Below are positions 25,721 to 34,360 of a stretch of 64,000 bases of DNA, in pieces. How positions within the stretch are numbered: position 1 is the stretch's first letter; the number at the start of each line of letters is the position of its first letter. The DNA comes from Phycisphaerales bacterium (lineage in GTDB: Bacteria > Planctomycetota > Phycisphaerae > Phycisphaerales > UBA1924), in NCBI GenBank assembly GCA_028279375.1, contig JANQNW010000016.1:186001-250000 (forward strand). Direction: 5' to 3'. A program made the position numbers and the translations under genes. Under the pieces are notes generated by a model, which had not been told where the DNA came from, ran no database searches, and saw only the letters and a list, made by a program, of their open reading frames with translations.

Positions 25721-26419
25721 ATGACTGATCTCGACGACCTCAATCCAGAAGCAACCGGTCTTCCCGAGGAGCTCCCAGAGAGTCCGATGCCGTTGGTGCG
25801 TCTCTGGTACAGCGAGGCGGAGCGTCTGAAGCTCCAGCCGAATCCGAATGCGATGAGCCTTGCGACGATCGATCCCGACGGCTCGCCTTCTGTTCGTATC
25901 GTCCTCTGCAAGGGAATCGACGTGGAGGGAGGCAGCTTTGTCTTCTTCACGAACTACCAGAGCCGCAAGGGAAGGGCGATCGAATCCTCCCCGAGAGCCG
26001 CCGGCTGCCTGCACTGGGACGATCTTGAACTTCAGATTCGATTTGCAGGGCCCGTCGTCAAGGTGACGCCCGAAGAGAGCGACGCCTACTTCGCATCCCG
26101 CTCATTGATCTCCAGGGTCGGAGCGGCCGCAAGCGATCAGAGCCGACCCATCGACTCGCATGAATCTCTGATCGAGCAGGTCGCGGAGCGAGCGACTGAA
26201 CTCGGTGTCGGACTCGCGGATCTCTGGAGCGGGGCCCAGGACATCGAGGTGCCGCGGCCATCACACTGGGGTGGCTTCCGAGTGCATGCGTCGGAGATCG
26301 AGTTGTGGGTGGGGGGCGAGGGCCGCCTGCATGACCGGGCGGTGTGGCGACGGTCCATAGACATGGATGGCGGCGCCGTGAGCGCCGGTTCGTGGAGCGC
26401 TAGCCGTCTGCAGCCATAG
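25721..26419 (+). CDS. pdxH: Pyridoxamine 5'-phosphate oxidase
   Basis: FMN enzyme that oxidises pyridoxine or pyridoxamine phosphate to pyridoxal phosphate. 232 aa, normal for the family. Seen: NAMSLATIDPDGSPSVRIVLCKG, FFTNYQSRKGR (FMN-phosphate contact), the RSLISRVGAAASDQS segment, the substrate-binding PSHWGGFRV, and the C-terminal RLQP. I took ATG 25721 rather than 25673: it places MTDLDDLNP at the N-terminus and fits the -10 box just upstream. Its last 20 nt overlap the convergent kinase gene. Confidence 0.93.
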   Translation: MTDLDDLNPEATGLPEELPESPMPLVRLWYSEAERLKLQPNPNAMSLATIDPDGSPSVRIVLCKGIDVEGGSFVFFTNYQSRKGRAIESSPRAAGCLHWDDLELQIRFAGPVVKVTPEESDAYFASRSLISRVGAAASDQSRPIDSHESLIEQVAERATELGVGLADLWSGAQDIEVPRPSHWGGFRVHASEIELWVGGEGRLHDRAVWRRSIDMDGGAVSAGSWSASRLQP

Positions 26420-28622
26420 AGGCGGCCTGCGTCGCAGGATCCTCGACTTCATTCGGGCCGAAGAGCTCACCGACCGGAAGGAGTCCCGACTGCCGGAGTT
26501 TCTTGCGTTGGCGCTCAATGAGGTCACAGAGTCGACCAGCGTGATAACGACTCTCGAGCGCGGTGAAGCTGGCAGCAAGCTCAGTGTCCAGGCGCATCGC
26601 GGCCTTGAGTGACTGCTTGCGATAGCCCCCCCGCTTGGCGTCCTCGATCAGCGACGCCGCGTGAGCGCAGTTCAGTACAGCTCGTACGTCGGTCAGGAAC
26701 GGATCACTGGGCGGCAAGAAGGCCTCCCATCGCGCCAGGTTCTGTTCGAGCAATGGCACTGCCTCACCGGATCGACCATCCCAGATCAACCAGAACCCAA
26801 GAATGTACTCCCACCAGAGGGCCTGAATTGACGTGTCACCTCCGTTCATCCTGCTGTCATGAATGAGAGCGCGCGTCGATTCGAACTTCTCATCAGCGAT
26901 CCACTGGCGAAGGTATTCATCGCCCATCAGCGGATCGTTATACACATCCTCGAATGCGATATACATCGCCATCGCCTGGGCTGCGAATCCAGTACGAACG
27001 CCCTTTCGATACTCAATCATCATGCCGCCGATGCGTCGTGCAGCCTTCATCATTCGCCGCTGCAGTTCGTCGGTCTGATCCTCCTGCAGTCTCACCTCTA
27101 GCTGTGCACGCGCCGCGCGCTCCTTCTGAAGTTCAGCACGCTCCAAAGCAAGCGCAGCCTCTTGGTCTTTCCTTTCCGCAATCAGCGCGTATCGACTCGA
27201 CGCTGTGACCGCGACGGCGCCGCCGACCACGGCGAGAAATGCCACAGCGCAAGCAGAGGTCAGCGCCGGTCGCCGCCTAAAGAGCAGCCATGCGCGTCGA
27301 GGCAGTCTCGATTTCTCCGATTGAATAGGCCTCAGCGCGAGCCAGTTCTCCAGTTCTTCTGCGAGATCTGCTGCCGACACGTATCGTTCTTCTGGTCGCG
27401 ACGCCAATGCCTTGCGGCAGATCAGATCGAGCGGCTTTGGAGTCTCGCTCCTGATAGCACGGGGAGACGGCCCCGGAACCGAGGATTCTCGGGCGGCGGA
27501 CAGTCTCTCTCGTATCTCCTGTGCATCGGCGCCGTTCGGCCAGGCGCCCGTGAGCATCCAGTAGAGGACTCCACCAAGCGCATAGATATCCGTCGCGGGG
27601 CTAAGTGCGCCCGGCGCCATCCGATACTGTTCTGGAGACATGAAAGCGACAGTTCCGACAGGGCGCTTCAAGTCGTCCTCAGCAAGTTCACTCTGCTCAC
27701 TCTGGCGCACTGCGACACCGAAGTCCGCGACGTAGGGTTCGCCCTGATCATCGAGCAGGATGTTGCCGGGTTTCAGATCGCAATGCACCAACCCTGCGAA
27801 ATGAGCGGCTTGAGTAGCCCGGGCGATCTTCGAGACCAGCAAGGCGCATTCTCTACTGCTGAAACTCCGGCGACCGCTATCAAGTTCCTGTTGGAGATCG
27901 CCTCCAGGCTTGTGCTCATAGACGATATAGGGCTGGCCAGAGGGCGATAAGCCGCAGTCGAGGACGCTCACAGCGTTCGAGTGTTCGAGCCTCCTCGCCT
28001 TCGCGGCCTCCTCCAGGAACATCGACTTGAAGAGCCTGTTCTTGGACTGGACAGCGATGAGCTTGATCGCGACATGCGCGTCGCGCTCGTGATCAGACAA
28101 TCGTCGATCTGTCGCGAGATAGACGGATGCAGTCGTGCCGCTTCCGAGTTGATTCAAGAGCAGATAGCGCGTTGTGCCGTTCTCGAGGATCGGGCCGAAA
28201 TTGCACGGTGGTTCTGGTGAGACGGGATCACCAAGGCTCCCTGTGACCTCGGAGGTTGCGATCAACGCATCCGCAAGCGTCGCGGCGTCTCGAATCTCGT
28301 TCTCCAGGAATGGATAGCTATCGACGAGGAACTGCACTGCGAAATCATCTGCCTTCCCCGTGCCTGACGCGGATCGAAGCGCGATGTCAATCGCCGCATC
28401 GAGAGGCTCCAGTCGCGATCTCAAATCAGGGATCGCCGCAAGGTAGTCCGCAAGATTGATCTTCTCTCCTCGTGCAAGGCGATCTCGACCATCGACACCA
28501 ATCCAGTCTGCCAGCTGTTCATCATCAAGCCTCGACGAACTGATAAGCGCGTCGAGTAACGGAGGAAATGGCACGACTTCGACTGGACGCTTCAGATCAT
28601 TCTGCAGAGAGTTCTTCGCCAT
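26400..28622 (-). CDS. Transmembrane Ser/Thr protein kinase
   Basis: 740 aa. An N-terminal adaptor region (1-140) with NLADYLAAIPDLRSRLE, common in planctomycete kinases, is followed by a kinase domain (about 153-430): G-loop LGSGTTASVYLA, catalytic Lys187 in VAIK, HCDLKPGN at 280-287 (catalytic Asp282), DFG 300-302, SPE 329-331. The expected HRD is HCD, so it is a non-RD kinase. TM helix about 453-474, then a coiled coil (481-525) and a C-terminal sensor-like region of unknown fold. Its ATG follows the sigma-factor stop with no gap (TAAATG), so it is coupled to that gene. Confidence 0.9.
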   Translation of the reverse strand: MAKNSLQNDLKRPVEVVPFPPLLDALISSSRLDDEQLADWIGVDGRDRLARGEKINLADYLAAIPDLRSRLEPLDAAIDIALRSASGTGKADDFAVQFLVDSYPFLENEIRDAATLADALIATSEVTGSLGDPVSPEPPCNFGPILENGTTRYLLLNQLGSGTTASVYLATDRRLSDHERDAHVAIKLIAVQSKNRLFKSMFLEEAAKARRLEHSNAVSVLDCGLSPSGQPYIVYEHKPGGDLQQELDSGRRSFSSRECALLVSKIARATQAAHFAGLVHCDLKPGNILLDDQGEPYVADFGVAVRQSEQSELAEDDLKRPVGTVAFMSPEQYRMAPGALSPATDIYALGGVLYWMLTGAWPNGADAQEIRERLSAARESSVPGPSPRAIRSETPKPLDLICRKALASRPEERYVSAADLAEELENWLALRPIQSEKSRLPRRAWLLFRRRPALTSACAVAFLAVVGGAVAVTASSRYALIAERKDQEAALALERAELQKERAARAQLEVRLQEDQTDELQRRMMKAARRIGGMMIEYRKGVRTGFAAQAMAMYIAFEDVYNDPLMGDEYLRQWIADEKFESTRALIHDSRMNGGDTSIQALWWEYILGFWLIWDGRSGEAVPLLEQNLARWEAFLPPSDPFLTDVRAVLNCAHAASLIEDAKRGGYRKQSLKAAMRLDTELAASFTALESRYHAGRLCDLIERQRKKLRQSGLLPVGELFGPNEVEDPATQAASMAADG

Positions 28623-29222
28623 TTAGAACTCCTCTTCGCCGACGTAAGGTAGCGATGATCGAAGACGCGACGTGATTCTATGCCAGCGCATTCGAACTGA
28701 TGACGGTGTCATGTCGAGTTCGGCCGCGATCCTCTTGTGAGGCGCTTCCATGAGCCACATCCAAAGAATGTGTCGGTCGACGTCGTCCTGTAGACGCTCG
28801 AACACGTCTTGAAGCTCAACACGCGCATCGATATCTCCGGCGACAAGTTCGAGGAACTTCTCGTCGGAAACGGGGTTGTCATCGAGCGCGGTCGGGCTGT
28901 CGATTGTCTTGAGCTTGCTCACAAGACGAGCGTTCTCGGAGATCGCATGTGACGCAACGCTCATGACAAGCGACCACAGTTGAGAGTCGTTTGCTGCTCG
29001 AATCCTGCCGGTAGTGACCATCTCATCCATTCGCCGCGACAACGTCGACAGCAGGTCCTGCGAATCGAAAACGCGTCGCATTGATACGCCGAGTTTGTCA
29101 CGCATCCGCCGACGAATGCGACTTCCATACCTGTCGATGAATTCGACGACGGCCTCGCGATCCCCCGCCTGCATGCGGCGAAGGAGATCGTCAAGACGAT
29201 CGGCGCCAAACGCACTGCTCAT
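28623..29222 (-). CDS. ECF-like sigma factor (planctomycete type)
   Basis: 199 aa from ATG 29222. Region 2 lies at about residues 10-85 (LRRMQAGDREAVVEFIDRYG, RVFDSQDLLSTLSRRMDEM) and region 4 at the C-terminus with a helix-turn-helix (KRIAAELDMTPSSVRMRWHR). It should direct RNA polymerase to a dedicated promoter set. I rejected the 5' extended frame to 29444 because those 74 residues have no sigma homology and an AGGAG lies upstream of 29222. Directly upstream of a membrane kinase, which is a recurrent planctomycete pairing in which the kinase may control the sigma factor. Confidence 0.85.
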   Translation of the reverse strand: MSSAFGADRLDDLLRRMQAGDREAVVEFIDRYGSRIRRRMRDKLGVSMRRVFDSQDLLSTLSRRMDEMVTTGRIRAANDSQLWSLVMSVASHAISENARLVSKLKTIDSPTALDDNPVSDEKFLELVAGDIDARVELQDVFERLQDDVDRHILWMWLMEAPHKRIAAELDMTPSSVRMRWHRITSRLRSSLPYVGEEEF

Positions 29223-29446
29223 CCGAGATCCGCTCCTGGAGACTGACTGATTCCCCAACTTCACACTTGCATGAGTCCGAGCTTCCCGGTGTGAAGGTGG
29301 GCACGTCCGAGATCTAAGAATCGCCTGATTCTCTCCGCATTTCAAGAAAGTTCGTTGCGCTTCGCCTTCCTGCGTCACTTTCAGGTAGAGAGCCGGCCGA
29401 GCGTGGGCCGGCGCTGACTCAGACATCCTGAAGGCGGGAGCCACTC

Positions 29447-29755
29447 ATGCGTTCGACAGCCAAGCGTTCTACCCCCTCTAGCGAGGGGGGGGGTATCCGT
29501 GCGCGGACAACACAGGTTTCGGAGACTGCGATCAGGCGGACAAGGCGATGTCAGGTAGCACTCGCCATCCTCCTCGTAGCAGGCTTCGGTTCGGTCGCCA
29601 ATGCCATTGTCTCAGATCTCTCCGAAGCGACAGTATGCGACTGTCCGGCGGCGGTGGCGGGCTCGACAGGATTCATCGACCCGTGCTGGCCATATGACTT
29701 CGCCGGAGTCGATTGCCCATACGACGTTGACGACCCACCAGACTCAGATGACTAA
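29447..29755 (+). CDS. Small secreted Cys/Asp-rich peptide
   Basis: 102 aa, unrecognised. A basic N-terminal region, then a signal peptide (CQVALAILLVAGFGSVANA, about residues 35-53), leaving a mature peptide of about 49 residues with four cysteines (CDC, then C-x8-C) and an acidic C-terminus ending DVDDPPDSDD. A GGGAG ribosome-binding site precedes the ATG. Divergent from the sigma/kinase operon with a 224-nt spacer, so it may be a target or signal of that pair. A run of nine G inside codons 13-16 could change the frame. Alternative: spurious, but the signal peptide argues for a real gene. Confidence 0.6.
   Translation: MRSTAKRSTPSSEGGGIRARTTQVSETAIRRTRRCQVALAILLVAGFGSVANAIVSDLSEATVCDCPAAVAGSTGFIDPCWPYDFAGVDCPYDVDDPPDSDD
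29472..29493 (+). repeat. G9 tract with hairpin inside the small secreted gene
   Basis: CCCCCTC (29472-29478), loop TAGC, GAGGGGG and further G up to nine in a row (29485-29493). The poly-G run falls in coding sequence upstream of the signal peptide, so a one-base slip would turn the gene off or on. Confidence 0.6.
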
Positions 29756-29785
29756 TCGCCTCCAGGCGACGGCGAATCGATAGGG

Positions 29786-30565
29786 TCAAACCAGCCGAGC
29801 CAGCCTGTCGATCAGGATGAACGCCCCGAGAATCAGCAGGAACACTGCGAAGATTCTCCGTAGCGTCGCCTGATCGATGCGGCCGGCCGCTGCTGCGCCC
29901 GCGTAGCTGCCCGCGATGCCGACGACGCCGAAGATCGCGATCAACTCCCAGTTCACCTGGAGATTCATCTCCCGCAGTTGGTGCAGGTGCTTCCCGAAGC
30001 CCGCGATGCAGTTCATGACGATGATCGCGAGGCTCGTCGCAATCGCCTGACGCATCGGCAGACCCGCGCGCAGATGAAGCGCCGGGACGATGAGAAAGCC
30101 GCCGCCGATGCCGACGACGCCGCAGATCGCGCCGACGCCGAATCCATCTGCCGGTAGACGCCAGCGTCGTGATGATCGGGGTTCAGGCTGCGCACCCAGC
30201 GATTTCTCTACGGCTGGTTTTCTCCGCAGCATCATCCCGGCGGCGATGAGCATGAGCAGCGCGAACAGCGCCAGTTGAACTGACGCCGAGATGAACGTGC
30301 TCGCGATCGCGCCGACGTATGCGCCAAACATCCCGAAAGCGCCGAAAACAAGTGCGATCCCGAACTGGATGCGCCCGTGGCGCGCGTGCATCACGGCGCC
30401 GGAGAGGGCAATGAGCCCGACGATCGCGAGCGACTCTGGAATCGCGACCTTCACGTCCTCACCGAGGAGGTACGTCAGGATCGGAACCGTCAGGATCGAA
30501 CCACCGGAACCGAGCAGGCCGAGACAGGCGCCGACGATCAGTGCGCCGGCGAGTGAGATGAGCAT
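29786..30565 (-). CDS. TauE/SafE family membrane exporter
   Basis: 259 aa inner-membrane protein with about eight hydrophobic helices. Seen: the N-terminal repeat GACLGLLGSGGSILTVPIL and its counterpart GAICGVVGIGGGFLIVPAL in the second half, the paired GxGGxxxxVP signature of the family. Members are proposed to move small sulfur anions such as sulfite or sulfoacetate. Divergent neighbour is a persulfide dioxygenase-like protein, supporting a sulfur-related role, but the substrate is inferred. Confidence 0.88.
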   Translation of the reverse strand: MLISLAGALIVGACLGLLGSGGSILTVPILTYLLGEDVKVAIPESLAIVGLIALSGAVMHARHGRIQFGIALVFGAFGMFGAYVGAIASTFISASVQLALFALLMLIAAGMMLRRKPAVEKSLGAQPEPRSSRRWRLPADGFGVGAICGVVGIGGGFLIVPALHLRAGLPMRQAIATSLAIIVMNCIAGFGKHLHQLREMNLQVNWELIAIFGVVGIAGSYAGAAAAGRIDQATLRRIFAVFLLILGAFILIDRLARLV

Positions 30566-30629
30566 GAAACTGCCTTCGGAGAGCTTCGGAAGCTGCCCCT
30601 CGCTCGTCGAGGCGCATCGGGGGAGCCAC

Positions 30630-30635
30630 TATAAT
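30630..30635 (+). promoter_or_regulatory. Consensus -10 box before the MBL/rhodanese gene
   Basis: Perfect TATAAT in a G+C-rich spacer, 67 nt before ATG 30703. No good -35 hexamer is seen at 16-18 nt, so an activator may be needed. Confidence 0.5.
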
Positions 30636-30702
30636 GGAGGGCTGCCCGCGGGGGCTGTCATGACGAGCGTCTCTGACGCTGGTGCTGGCGCAGGAGACGA
30701 GA

Positions 30703-32151
30703 ATGCTCTTTCGAATGATCTATGACGATGTGCTCGCCCAGGCGTCCTACCTCGTGGGATGCCAACGAACAGGTGAAGCCATCGTGATCGACCCAGAGCG
30801 TGATGTCGATCGATACATCGAACTGGCGGATCGAAACGATCTCTCGATCGTCGCGGCCACGGAAACTCACATACACGCCGACTTTCTCTCGGGTGTGCGC
30901 GAACTCGCGGAGCGCACCGGGGCGCATGTCTATCTCTCAGCAGCCGGCGGGGAGGAGTGGTCTCCACGCTGGCTCGAGAGTCGAACGGACGGCGGAAGCT
31001 ATCCGCACACGCTGCTTACCGACGGCGACATTATTCGGGTCGGGCATATCGAACTCAGAGCAATTCACACGCCCGGACATACGCCGGAGCACCTCTGCTT
31101 CGTCCTCACGGACATGGGAGGCGGCGCGTCGGATCCGATGGGGATATTCACCGGCGACTTTGTTTTCGTCGGCGATGTTGGCCGGCCCGACCTGCTGGAG
31201 ACGGCGATGGGCGTTGAGGGCGCCATGGAGCCTTCGGCTCGCGCTCTATTCGCGTCAGTCGATCAGTTCAAGCTGCTTCCAGAGTATCTGCAGGTGTGGC
31301 CCGCCCACGGCGCAGGCAGCGCATGCGGCAAAGCGCTTGGGGCCGTCCCGCAATCGACCGTCGGGTACGAGAAGCGATTCAATCCAGCGATCCGCGCGAG
31401 CTCAGATCAGATTGCTTTCGTTGACTATGTGCTCACGGATCAGCCTGAGCCGCCACTGTACTTCTCGCGCATGAAGACTGAGAACCGGGATGGGCCTCGC
31501 GTGCTCGGTTCACTTCCGCAGCCGCAGAGAATGGACGCTCGAACGCTGGCAAGCCTGGATGGCGACCGAGTTTTGATTGTTGACACCAGGCCCTGGCCGA
31601 GCTTCCGAGAGGGGAGCCTTCCCGGGTCAATCTGGATGCCGCCGACGAGTTCCTTCTTATCATTCGCCGGATCATTCATCGAGAACGAGCTGGATGTCGT
31701 TCTGGTGACCGACGAGGAACAGGTTGAGACGCTCGTTCGCCTTCTCGTGCGGATCGGAATCGACCGAGTCACCGGATACGCGACGCCTGAAGCGTTGGCG
31801 GAACTCCGCGATGACCTCCGGCAGAGTAAGGAATGTGACCCTGGGCTCGCTGCGAAACGTATCGAGGAAGGCAAGGTTCATGTCCTCGACGTGCGGCGCG
31901 GCGAAGAGTTCGCCGCCGGCCATATCGACGGCGCGACGCACATTCCTCACACGCGCTTGAAGGCGAGAATGGCCGAGGCGCCAACGGATCTGCCGCTGAT
32001 CATCAACTGCCGCAGCGGCGTGCGCTCCGCCGTCGTGGCGTCGTATATGCAGGGTCGTGGTTATGACGTGACGAACCTCGCCGGCGGTTTCCTCGCCTGG
32101 GATGCGGCGGGGCTCGAGACGGTCGCCGGCTCTCCGGCGCCGACAGGGTGA
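30703..32151 (+). CDS. Persulfide-dioxygenase-like MBL protein with two rhodanese domains
   Basis: 482 aa. N-terminal metallo-beta-lactamase domain (about 1-240): THIHADFLSG (metal-binding His/His/Asp), HTPGHTPEHL, GDFVFVGDVGRPDLL, WPAHGAGSACGK; it resembles ETHE1-type sulfur dioxygenases. Two rhodanese modules follow (about 265-360 and 375-470). Only the second has the active Cys loop, NCRSGVRS; the first has none and is probably structural. ATG 30703 follows an AGGAGA ribosome-binding site; the GTG at 30682 is less likely. It should oxidise glutathione-type persulfides to sulfite and pass sulfane sulfur between domains; TauE next door may export the product. Confidence 0.87.
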   Translation: MLFRMIYDDVLAQASYLVGCQRTGEAIVIDPERDVDRYIELADRNDLSIVAATETHIHADFLSGVRELAERTGAHVYLSAAGGEEWSPRWLESRTDGGSYPHTLLTDGDIIRVGHIELRAIHTPGHTPEHLCFVLTDMGGGASDPMGIFTGDFVFVGDVGRPDLLETAMGVEGAMEPSARALFASVDQFKLLPEYLQVWPAHGAGSACGKALGAVPQSTVGYEKRFNPAIRASSDQIAFVDYVLTDQPEPPLYFSRMKTENRDGPRVLGSLPQPQRMDARTLASLDGDRVLIVDTRPWPSFREGSLPGSIWMPPTSSFLSFAGSFIENELDVVLVTDEEQVETLVRLLVRIGIDRVTGYATPEALAELRDDLRQSKECDPGLAAKRIEEGKVHVLDVRRGEEFAAGHIDGATHIPHTRLKARMAEAPTDLPLIINCRSGVRSAVVASYMQGRGYDVTNLAGGFLAWDAAGLETVAGSPAPTG

Positions 32152-32186
32152 GGTCGGGCGTTGTCCTCCAAATAGAGCATTCGGTT

Positions 32187-32966
32187 ATGGCGACTGATCC
32201 AGACCTCAACGTCATCATGGAACTCGCTCATCATGCTGCGATTGCGGCGGGTGACGCCTCTATGCCGTTCTTCCGCGGCGATCATGGCGCCACCGAGAAG
32301 GCCGACGGCTCACTCGTGACGCGCGCAGACAAGGCGGCCGAAGACGCAATCCTGGCGCACATTCGATCCGAATTCCCGGATCACGCGATACTCGCAGAGG
32401 AATCTGGCGCGCTGGTCGGCGCCGACGCGAAGAGCCGATGGATCATCGATCCGCTCGACGGCACGAATCGATTTGCCCGTGGTTTCCTGTTTTGGGGTCC
32501 GCTGATCGCATTCGAGCACCGTGGAGAGATTCTCGCGGGCGCCATGGCGCTGCCTGCAATCGGAGAGGTGTATTGGGCGGCGCGCGGTCTCGGGTGCCAT
32601 TCAACACACGGTGTCTGCAGAGTCTCCCCGGAGACAAACTGGACGCGAGCCAACCTGAGTCTCGGCGCGATTCCAAGGCTGCTCGAATCGCCCGTCGCCG
32701 ATGGTGTCGTCGAGTTGTGCGAGAGCGCCTCCTATGTCGCCGCGGGCGGAGATCTGAACGGATGCGCGCTCGTGCTACGAGGACAGGCGGAAGCCTGGAT
32801 CGAGTACGGCGTCCAGACATGGGACATCGCGCCCTTCCGGATCATGATCGAAGAAGCCGGCGGCGTGTTCTCTGATCTTCAGGGAGGCAAGAGCGTAGAG
32901 ACGGGCGCCGCGGTCGCAACGAACGCCGCACTCGCGGTGCATGTGCGGCGCGCGCTGGGTTTCTAA
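32187..32966 (+). CDS. Inositol-monophosphatase family phosphatase (histidinol-phosphatase-like)
   Basis: 259 aa Mg-dependent phosphatase. Seen: LAEESGA (first metal Glu), WIIDPLDGTNRFARG (the D-P-x-D-G-T metal motif), and the late WDIAPFRIMIEEAGG. Length and wording fit the HisN-type subgroup that hydrolyses histidinol phosphate, but inositol-1-phosphate or sugar phosphates remain possible. A GTG at 32148 overlapping the upstream stop would add 13 residues; I prefer ATG 32187 because it starts about ten residues before the first conserved helix. Neither start has a strong ribosome-binding site. Confidence 0.83.
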   Translation: MATDPDLNVIMELAHHAAIAAGDASMPFFRGDHGATEKADGSLVTRADKAAEDAILAHIRSEFPDHAILAEESGALVGADAKSRWIIDPLDGTNRFARGFLFWGPLIAFEHRGEILAGAMALPAIGEVYWAARGLGCHSTHGVCRVSPETNWTRANLSLGAIPRLLESPVADGVVELCESASYVAAGGDLNGCALVLRGQAEAWIEYGVQTWDIAPFRIMIEEAGGVFSDLQGGKSVETGAAVATNAALAVHVRRALGF

Positions 32967-32980
32967 GCAGCGCTCTGCCG

Positions 32981-34246
32981 CTAGAAGAGCGCTCGCACGC
33001 GAATCGTATTCGGAGTCTGGCGCAGTCCCTTCAGAATCGCATCGTCATTCGCCGGGTCGACATCGAGGATTACGTATCCGTAACTGGCGTTCGACTGCAG
33101 ATACTCTGCAGAGATGTTCACATTCAGATCCGCGATGATGCGATGCATCTCGCTCAGGACGCCCGGGACGTTCCTGTGGAAATGCAGAATCCTGTGCATC
33201 TCTGGATGAAGTTGCGGGAGTTCAACCTCGGGGAGATTGACGGCGGTCGTCGTCGAGCCGTTGTTCATGTGCTTGATGAGCTTCGTCGCGACCTCGTCGG
33301 CGATATTCCGCTGCGCTTCCAGCGTGTTGCCGCCGATGTGCGGAGTCATGATCACATTCGTCAGACCCGCGAGCGGGCTTGCGAATGCATCATCGCTCTT
33401 GCGCGGCTCAGTCGGGAATACATCGACAGCGCAGCCCGCAAGGTGCTTCGCGTCTAGCGCCTGGGCGAGTGCGTCCAGATCCACGACCTCACCTCGAGCG
33501 TTGTTGATCAGGAAGGACCCTTCGCGCATCTTTCGGAGTTGGACGGCGCCGATCATGCCGTGCGTCGTGTGCGTTGAGGGGACGTGCAATGTCACGACAT
33601 CAGACGCCTTGAGCAGCGCGTCGAGTGATTCGACTGGCTGCGCGTTTCCGAGCGCGAGGACCTTCAGCGGGTCGTAGTAGATCACGCGCATGCCGAGGGA
33701 TTCGGCGAGCACCGAGACCTGAGATCCGATCCTGCCATAACCGACGATCCCGAGCGTTCGACCACGAATCTCATTCGCGCCGTCGATGATCTTGAACCAT
33801 CGCCCCTCGTGCATCTGGCGGGATCGATCGACCAGGCGTCGATGGAGCGCGATGATCTCGGATATCGTGAGTTCGGCGACGCTTCTCGTATTCGAGAACG
33901 GCGCATTGAAGACCGCGATCCCGCGATCTGCCGCGGCGTCGAGATCGACCTGATTCGTTCCGATGCAGAAGCATCCGACCGACCAGAGCCGATTCACCCG
34001 CTCGAAGAACTCTCGCTCGAGACGAGTCTTCGACCTGATGCCCAGGATATGCGCCTCGGACGCAGCCGCAATGAGCTCATCGCCCTCGAGAGCGTCCGAG
34101 GCGACCTCGACCGTGAATCCCTCGTTCTCGAGAAGTTCCCGCGCATGGTCGTGCACGTTCTCGAGGAGGAGGACGTTAATCTGATTGAGCGGGAAGGACG
34201 TCGGTCGCTCAGCGGCGCTCTTCGGGATGGAGCCGGTTCTACTCAT
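32981..34246 (-). CDS. serA: D-3-phosphoglycerate dehydrogenase
   Basis: First enzyme of serine synthesis, oxidising 3-phosphoglycerate with NAD. 421 aa, the length of the E. coli-type enzyme with a C-terminal ACT domain. Seen: NAD-binding GIVGYGRIGSQV, INNARGEVVD (substrate Arg), VDVFPTEP, the catalytic His in PHIGGNTLEAQ, and an ACT domain from about residue 345 (VPGVLSEMHRIIADLNVNI) which usually binds serine for feedback control. Divergent from purU, which recycles one-carbon units from the same serine-folate network. Confidence 0.93.
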   Translation of the reverse strand: MSRTGSIPKSAAERPTSFPLNQINVLLLENVHDHARELLENEGFTVEVASDALEGDELIAAASEAHILGIRSKTRLEREFFERVNRLWSVGCFCIGTNQVDLDAAADRGIAVFNAPFSNTRSVAELTISEIIALHRRLVDRSRQMHEGRWFKIIDGANEIRGRTLGIVGYGRIGSQVSVLAESLGMRVIYYDPLKVLALGNAQPVESLDALLKASDVVTLHVPSTHTTHGMIGAVQLRKMREGSFLINNARGEVVDLDALAQALDAKHLAGCAVDVFPTEPRKSDDAFASPLAGLTNVIMTPHIGGNTLEAQRNIADEVATKLIKHMNNGSTTTAVNLPEVELPQLHPEMHRILHFHRNVPGVLSEMHRIIADLNVNISAEYLQSNASYGYVILDVDPANDDAILKGLRQTPNTIRVRALF

Positions 34247-34360
34247 GCGATGATCTCACGATCGGCCGTCTTGGGGCTCCTGCTGAGTGAAGGCGCCAGT
34301 CCCATTCGCCGAGAGACAGACATTCGAGCCCTCTTGAGGTCGGTCGGCAGGTCCGAATAC

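Noticed and set aside
29223-29444. 74-residue extension of the sigma factor
   Set aside because: No sigma homology; ATG 29222 gives a standard ECF length.
33809-34360. Upstream extension of purU to 33809
   Set aside because: It reads antisense through serA; the ACT domain begins just after ATG 34361.
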